From the NCBI GenBank assembly GCA_011380105.1, contig DRZW01000190.1, positions 1-8,875 on the forward strand: a DNA stretch of 8,875 nt. Direction: 5' to 3'. The stretch's first letter is position 1; every line of letters starts with the position of its first letter. The notes below the pieces were generated by a model, which saw only the letters and a program-made list of their open reading frames with translations, did not search any database and was not told the origin of the DNA. Source of the DNA: Halothiobacillaceae bacterium. GTDB lineage: Bacteria; Pseudomonadota; Gammaproteobacteria; Halothiobacillales; Halothiobacillaceae. Position numbers and translations under genes: made by a program. Shown here piece by piece: positions 5,806-8,875 of the stretch.

Positions 5806-8088
5806 CTATTGTGCAGCACTTTCGGGTGTGGTGGGGGCTGTGTTAGCCGTTGTTGTCAACTTAGGCTCGCCCGATTCGAGCTTAAAGTGAGCAATGCCAC
5901 CATCGGTGAGTTCACCAAAAAGCATTTCTTCTGCTAAAGGCCGTTTGAGGCGTTCTTGAATCAGCCGCGCCATGGGTCGTGCGCCAAGCACGGAATCATA
6001 GCCCTCTTTACCCAGCCATTCGCGAACTTCATCTTCAACCCGCAGGGTGACGTTTTTGTCTTCGAGTTGCTGTTCTAGTTCCAGCAATAATTTATCTACC
6101 ACATTGGCAATTTGGCGTGCACCGAGCCGTTCAAACTGCACAATGGCATCCAGCCGATTACGAAACTCCGGAGTAAAACCGCGTTTGATCGCCTCTAAAC
6201 CATCGCTGTGGGTTTCCTGCTCAACGAACCCCATGTTGTTTTTGGCCATTTCCTCGGCGCCCATGTTCGAGGTCATGATGATGATCACGTGTCTAAAATC
6301 AACACTGCGGCCATTGGTGTCGGTTAAGCTGCCGTTATCCATCACTTGCAGCAGTATATTGAACACATCGGGGTGCGCTTTTTCGATTTCATCGAGTAGC
6401 AGCACAGCATGCGGATTTTTTTGGATTTTTTCGGTTAAAAGCCCACCCTCATCAAAACCAACATAGCCTGGAGGTGCACCAATCAAGCGCGATACACTGT
6501 GGCGCTCCATATACTCGGACATATCGAACCGAACCAGCTCAATCCCCAGTAAGCGGGCGAGCTGCTTGGAGACTTCCGTTTTGCCGACCCCAGTTGGGCC
6601 GGCAAATAGATAGGAGCCAATCGGTTTGTTTTCTGAGCGCAGCCCGGAGCGCGCTAGCCGAATGGCGGTGGTGATTTGATCAATCGCTTCATCCTGACCA
6701 AATACCACCATTTTCAGGTTGCGGTCGAGGTTTTTAAGCGTCTCCCGATCTGAGCTGGACACGCTGCGTTCCGGAATCCGCGCCATTTTGGCCACAACCT
6801 TTTCGATATCATCAACGCTGATGTGATTGTCCGTTGCATCCGGGTGACGCAGGCGAAATTGAGCGCCCACCTCATCAATGACGTCAATCGCTTTATCAGG
6901 CAGGTGGCGATCATTGATATGCCGGTTGGAGAGTTTAACGGCAGATTCAATCACTTCACGGCTATAAACCACCCCATGGTGTGATTCATATCCCGGCAGT
7001 AACCCTTCGATAATATTGATGGTCTCCTCTTCGGAGGGCTCGGGTACATCAATCTTCTGAAAACGCCGGGTTAAAGCGGCGTCTTTTTCAAAAATACTCC
7101 GGTACTCTGCATAGGTGGTAGCTCCAATGCAGCGAAGATCACCTGAGGCAAGCGCAGGTTTAATTAAGTTTGATGCATCCATAGAACCACCCGATGCCGA
7201 GCCGGCGCCAATCAGGGTATGGATTTCATCGATAAATAACACTGCATCCGGCACAGCGCGGATTTTCTTTAGCACCACTTTAAGGCGCTTTTCAAAGTCT
7301 CCGCGGTATTTAGTGCCGGCAACAAGGGCGCCTAAATCAAGCGCATAAATGGTGGCATTGGCCAAAGCGGGTGGGACTTCAGCATCAACTATCTTACGCG
7401 CTAACCCTTCGGCAATCGCTGTTTTACCCACACCGGCCTCGCCGACTAGCAATGGGTTGTTTTTTCGACGCCGCACCAAAACCTGTTGCACCCGTTCAAG
7501 CTCGATTTCTCGGCCGATTAGTGGGTCAATCCGACCTTCGGCTGCCTGTTTGTTGAGGTTAATTGCGAAGTTTTCAAAGCTGTTTTCATCGGCTGGTTGG
7601 TCTTCTTTGGTATTTTTTTGCTCTGCATGAGTCGGTTCTTGGACAGAGTCCAGCTCGCTGTCATCCGGCCCGTGGGAAATGAAGTTAATGACTTCAAGTC
7701 GGCTGACACCCGCTTTATTGAGTAAATGCACGGCATGGGCGTCCTGTTCGCCAAAAATGGCAGCCAGCACATGCGCACCGGTTACTTCTACTCTCTGTGC
7801 AGCCTGAACCTGCATCACCGCGCGCTGTAATACACGCTGAAAGCCCAGTGTTGGCTGGGTTTCGCGCGGGTCACCCTCGGGGATGCGCGGGGTGGTGCGT
7901 TGAATATGCGCCTCTAAATCGACCGCTAACTGCGAGATATTGGCATTCAAGCCAGTCAATACAGCCCTAGCATCCGGGTCTTCAAGCAGACTGTGGAGCA
8001 GCGTCTCTAAGGTGACAAATTCGTAGTTCTGTTTGCGCGAGCGTTCAAATACCCGGCTTAATGTTGTTTCCAGCGCTTTACTTAGCAC
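5806..8088 (-). CDS. clpA: ATP-dependent Clp protease ATP-binding subunit ClpA
   Basis: The protein is 760 residues from a GTG at 8088 (E. coli ClpA has 758). An in-frame ATG at 8115 exists, but AAGGAG (8100-8095) lies six bases before the GTG and the family N-terminus begins at this point. ClpA is the hexameric AAA+ unfoldase that feeds ClpP. Order of domains: N-domain (about 1-145) that binds ClpS; acidic linker; NBD1 with Walker A GEAGVGKT (216-223), pore loop KYRG (260-263) and Walker B D287/E288; NBD2 with Walker A GPTGVGKT (497-504), pore loop GYVG (541-544), Walker B D566/E567, the FRNRLD arginine-finger segment (642-647) and sensor-2 GARP (702-705). The ClpP-docking tripeptide is MGF (619-621), where E. 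coli has IGL. There is no ClpB-type coiled-coil middle domain. The C-terminus is a Thr/Ala/Pro-rich tail. Confidence 0.97.
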   Translation of the reverse strand: MLSKALETTLSRVFERSRKQNYEFVTLETLLHSLLEDPDARAVLTGLNANISQLAVDLEAHIQRTTPRIPEGDPRETQPTLGFQRVLQRAVMQVQAAQRVEVTGAHVLAAIFGEQDAHAVHLLNKAGVSRLEVINFISHGPDDSELDSVQEPTHAEQKNTKEDQPADENSFENFAINLNKQAAEGRIDPLIGREIELERVQQVLVRRRKNNPLLVGEAGVGKTAIAEGLARKIVDAEVPPALANATIYALDLGALVAGTKYRGDFEKRLKVVLKKIRAVPDAVLFIDEIHTLIGAGSASGGSMDASNLIKPALASGDLRCIGATTYAEYRSIFEKDAALTRRFQKIDVPEPSEEETINIIEGLLPGYESHHGVVYSREVIESAVKLSNRHINDRHLPDKAIDVIDEVGAQFRLRHPDATDNHISVDDIEKVVAKMARIPERSVSSSDRETLKNLDRNLKMVVFGQDEAIDQITTAIRLARSGLRSENKPIGSYLFAGPTGVGKTEVSKQLARLLGIELVRFDMSEYMERHSVSRLIGAPPGYVGFDEGGLLTEKIQKNPHAVLLLDEIEKAHPDVFNILLQVMDNGSLTDTNGRSVDFRHVIIIMTSNMGAEEMAKNNMGFVEQETHSDGLEAIKRGFTPEFRNRLDAIVQFERLGARQIANVVDKLLLELEQQLEDKNVTLRVEDEVREWLGKEGYDSVLGARPMARLIQERLKRPLAEEMLFGELTDGGIAHFKLESGEPKLTTTANTAPTTPESAAQ

Positions 8089-8094
8089 GTTGGA

Positions 8095-8100
8095 CTCCTT
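8095..8100 (-). promoter_or_regulatory. Shine-Dalgarno AAGGAG deciding the clpA GTG start
   Basis: AAGGAG is six bases upstream of the GTG at 8088. It lies within the coding frame of the alternative ATG at 8115, so the longer form is unlikely to be the main product. Confidence 0.8.
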
Positions 8101-8110
8101 GGTGTGGGCG

Positions 8111-8146
8111 TGCAATCAATAGGGATATTAAGCCAGATTGATTGCA
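8111..8146. repeat. Perfect 10-bp inverted repeat before clpA
   Basis: TGCAATCAAT (8111-8120) and ATTGATTGCA (8137-8146) match exactly around a 16-base centre. The centre carries the candidate -10 box of clpA. It could be an operator with dyad symmetry or a hairpin in the clpA leader ending ten bases before the Shine-Dalgarno site. No T-run follows, so it is not an ordinary terminator for clpS. Confidence 0.6.
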
Positions 8147-8153
8147 GTGAAAA
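8125..8153 (-). promoter_or_regulatory. Possible clpA promoter
   Basis: On the minus strand TTTTCA (8153-8148), a 17-base spacer and TAATAT (8130-8125), each matching four of six consensus bases, lie upstream of clpA. The separation of clpS and clpA by 143 bases makes an own promoter likely. The hexamers are weak evidence. Confidence 0.35.
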
Positions 8154-8231
8154 ATTGCCTCAGCCATAGTTTTGACCTGAACCTTACCGATGACAGTAGC
8201 AGGTTGAGCATAAGGACAGAAAACAACCGCA

Positions 8232-8585
8232 TCAACTAGGGGCTTTTTCCATAACGCACATCAAGGGATGTTCGTGATCACGCGCCAATTGATTGACCTG
8301 CGCCACCCGGGTTTCGGCGATATCACGGGTAAATTCACCGGCTATGCCACGGCCATTGTGATGCACTTCAAGCATGATCTGCCGGGCCTGCTCAAAGCTT
8401 TTTCCAAATAAGCGCATCAGGATTTCAATCACAAAATCCATCGGGGTGAAATCATCATTAAGCAAAATCACCCGGTACATCGGTGGCTCATCAAGTTGCA
8501 TACTAGCAACGTGTTCGTCCTCGATAGCTTCGTCTAGCCCTGGCGTGTGGGTGGCTGAAACGTTAATAAATGGCACCTGCGTCAT
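8232..8585 (-). CDS. clpS: ATP-dependent Clp protease adaptor ClpS
   Basis: The 117-residue adaptor carries substrates with destabilising N-terminal residues (N-degrons) to the ClpA N-domain and blocks other ClpA substrates. The core is clear: [20 protein letters not shown] holds N43, D44, D45 and gatekeeper M49, and [11 protein letters not shown] holds H75; these match E. coli N34, D35, D36, M40 and H66. The ending [19 protein letters not shown] and CVMEKA is also typical. The N-terminal extension of about 35 residues, acidic near its end, is the flexible arm that inhibits ClpA, and it is longer than in E. coli (106 residues in all). I chose the ATG at 8585 because AGGAA (8600-8596) precedes it at ten bases; the in-frame GTG at 8630 lacks a ribosome-binding site. 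It precedes clpA in the same direction. Confidence 0.96.
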   Translation of the reverse strand: MTQVPFINVSATHTPGLDEAIEDEHVASMQLDEPPMYRVILLNDDFTPMDFVIEILMRLFGKSFEQARQIMLEVHHNGRGIAGEFTRDIAETRVAQVNQLARDHEHPLMCVMEKAPS

Positions 8586-8654
8586 ATCGTTAACATTCCT
8601 GAGTTCACAAATGAATTCAAGGTTTTGCACTATGACAAGCCAACAGCCGGAACA

Positions 8655-8875
8655 TCACGGTAAATACTGGGGCTGTGGTGTTAGCTGCTGCTGTGAGAAC
8701 AGTGTTTCAGTAAAGCTACGAACTCCAGTTTGCAACAGCTGCTCTAATCGATTCCGACGGGGGCTTAAATCGATCTGATGTTCAACTCCGATACGATTAA
8801 CAATAACATTACGGACGTTATCAAAGTCATCGGCTAGGCCGTTTTCTACAGCTTGCTCACCAGTATATATTAAAC
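8655..8875 (-). CDS. S49-family (SppA/SohB-like) peptidase, C-terminal end (partial)
   Basis: The last 72 residues of a minus-strand gene enter from the right edge and stop at TGA 8657-8655; the start is outside the window. The opening LIYTGEQAVENGLADDFDNV matches the conserved end of S49 serine peptidases, whose pattern is xxWTGxQAxxxGLVDxxGxxxxxI. Then follow a variable helical stretch and the ending PQYLP, like the short PxYLY tails of bacterial SppA-like proteins. The family degrades signal peptides or membrane protein fragments with a Ser-Lys dyad. Those catalytic residues would lie in the missing part, so activity cannot be judged. The gene ends 69 bases before the clpS start, in the same direction, so read-through into clpS is possible. 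The family call is moderately secure; the exact subfamily is not. Confidence 0.7.
   Translation of the reverse strand, partial: LIYTGEQAVENGLADDFDNVRNVIVNRIGVEHQIDLSPRRNRLEQLLQTGVRSFTETLFSQQQLTPQPQYLP

Noticed and set aside
6047..6466. 139-codon open frame on the plus strand
   Set aside because: It is antisense to the ClpA NBD2 region, rich in Ser/Leu runs from the opposite strand's codons, with no domain or ribosome-binding site.
8601..8618. GAGTTCA / TGAATTC imperfect palindrome before clpS
   Set aside because: One mismatch in seven and overlap with the ribosome-binding region; it fits no known operator and may be chance.
8374..8778. 134-codon open frame on the plus strand
   Set aside because: It runs antisense to clpS and to the S49 peptidase end, both recognised proteins; its own translation matches nothing.
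1..8875. CRISPR array, insertion sequence, toxin-antitoxin or defence cassette
   Set aside because: No spaced direct repeats, transposase, terminal inverted repeats or defence domains were seen on either strand.

Overview
The window looks like ordinary chromosome from a gammaproteobacterium, or a close relative, with intermediate base composition. The evidence is the set of housekeeping proteins: a MutS tail with a gammaproteobacterial tetramerisation motif, ClpS/ClpA, two-domain L25, Pth, YchF and a CCA-encoding elongator tRNA-Met. I cannot name a genus.

Layout. On the plus strand are the 3' end of mutS (1-326) and a small HExxH protein of the SprA-related putative metalloprotease family (404-1039). 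Everything after that is on the minus strand, except a plus-strand gene fossil at about 2601-2830. In minus-strand transcription order, from the right edge, the genes are: the C-terminal end of an S49 (SppA-like) peptidase (8655-8875), clpS (8232-8585), clpA (5806-8088), rplY (4955-5620), pth (4262-4843), ychF (3111-4202), tRNA-Met (2973-3049) with a strong terminator, and a long-tailed cation diffusion facilitator (1227-2378). The CDF gene converges on the metalloprotease gene.

How the genes work together. ClpS brings N-degron substrates to the ClpA unfoldase of ClpAP. RplY, Pth and YchF all act in or around translation: 5S rRNA binding, peptidyl-tRNA recycling, and a ribosome-associated ATPase. 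The tRNA-Met has its own near-consensus promoter with a GC-rich discriminator. Several starts are revised by ribosome-binding sites: clpA to GTG at 8088, ychF to 4202, rplY to 5620, clpS to 8585 and the metalloprotease to 404.

I do not see a defence system, CRISPR array, insertion sequence or large new cassette. The parts least explained are non-coding: a highly structured leader before rplY (three hairpins, 5647-5731), a perfect 10-bp inverted repeat over the predicted clpA promoter (8111-8146), a 23-bp imperfect palindrome before the CDF gene, and a nested inverted repeat between the convergent genes at 1074-1132. The other notable items are the decayed HD-type response-regulator fragment and the extra C-terminal domain of the CDF transporter.
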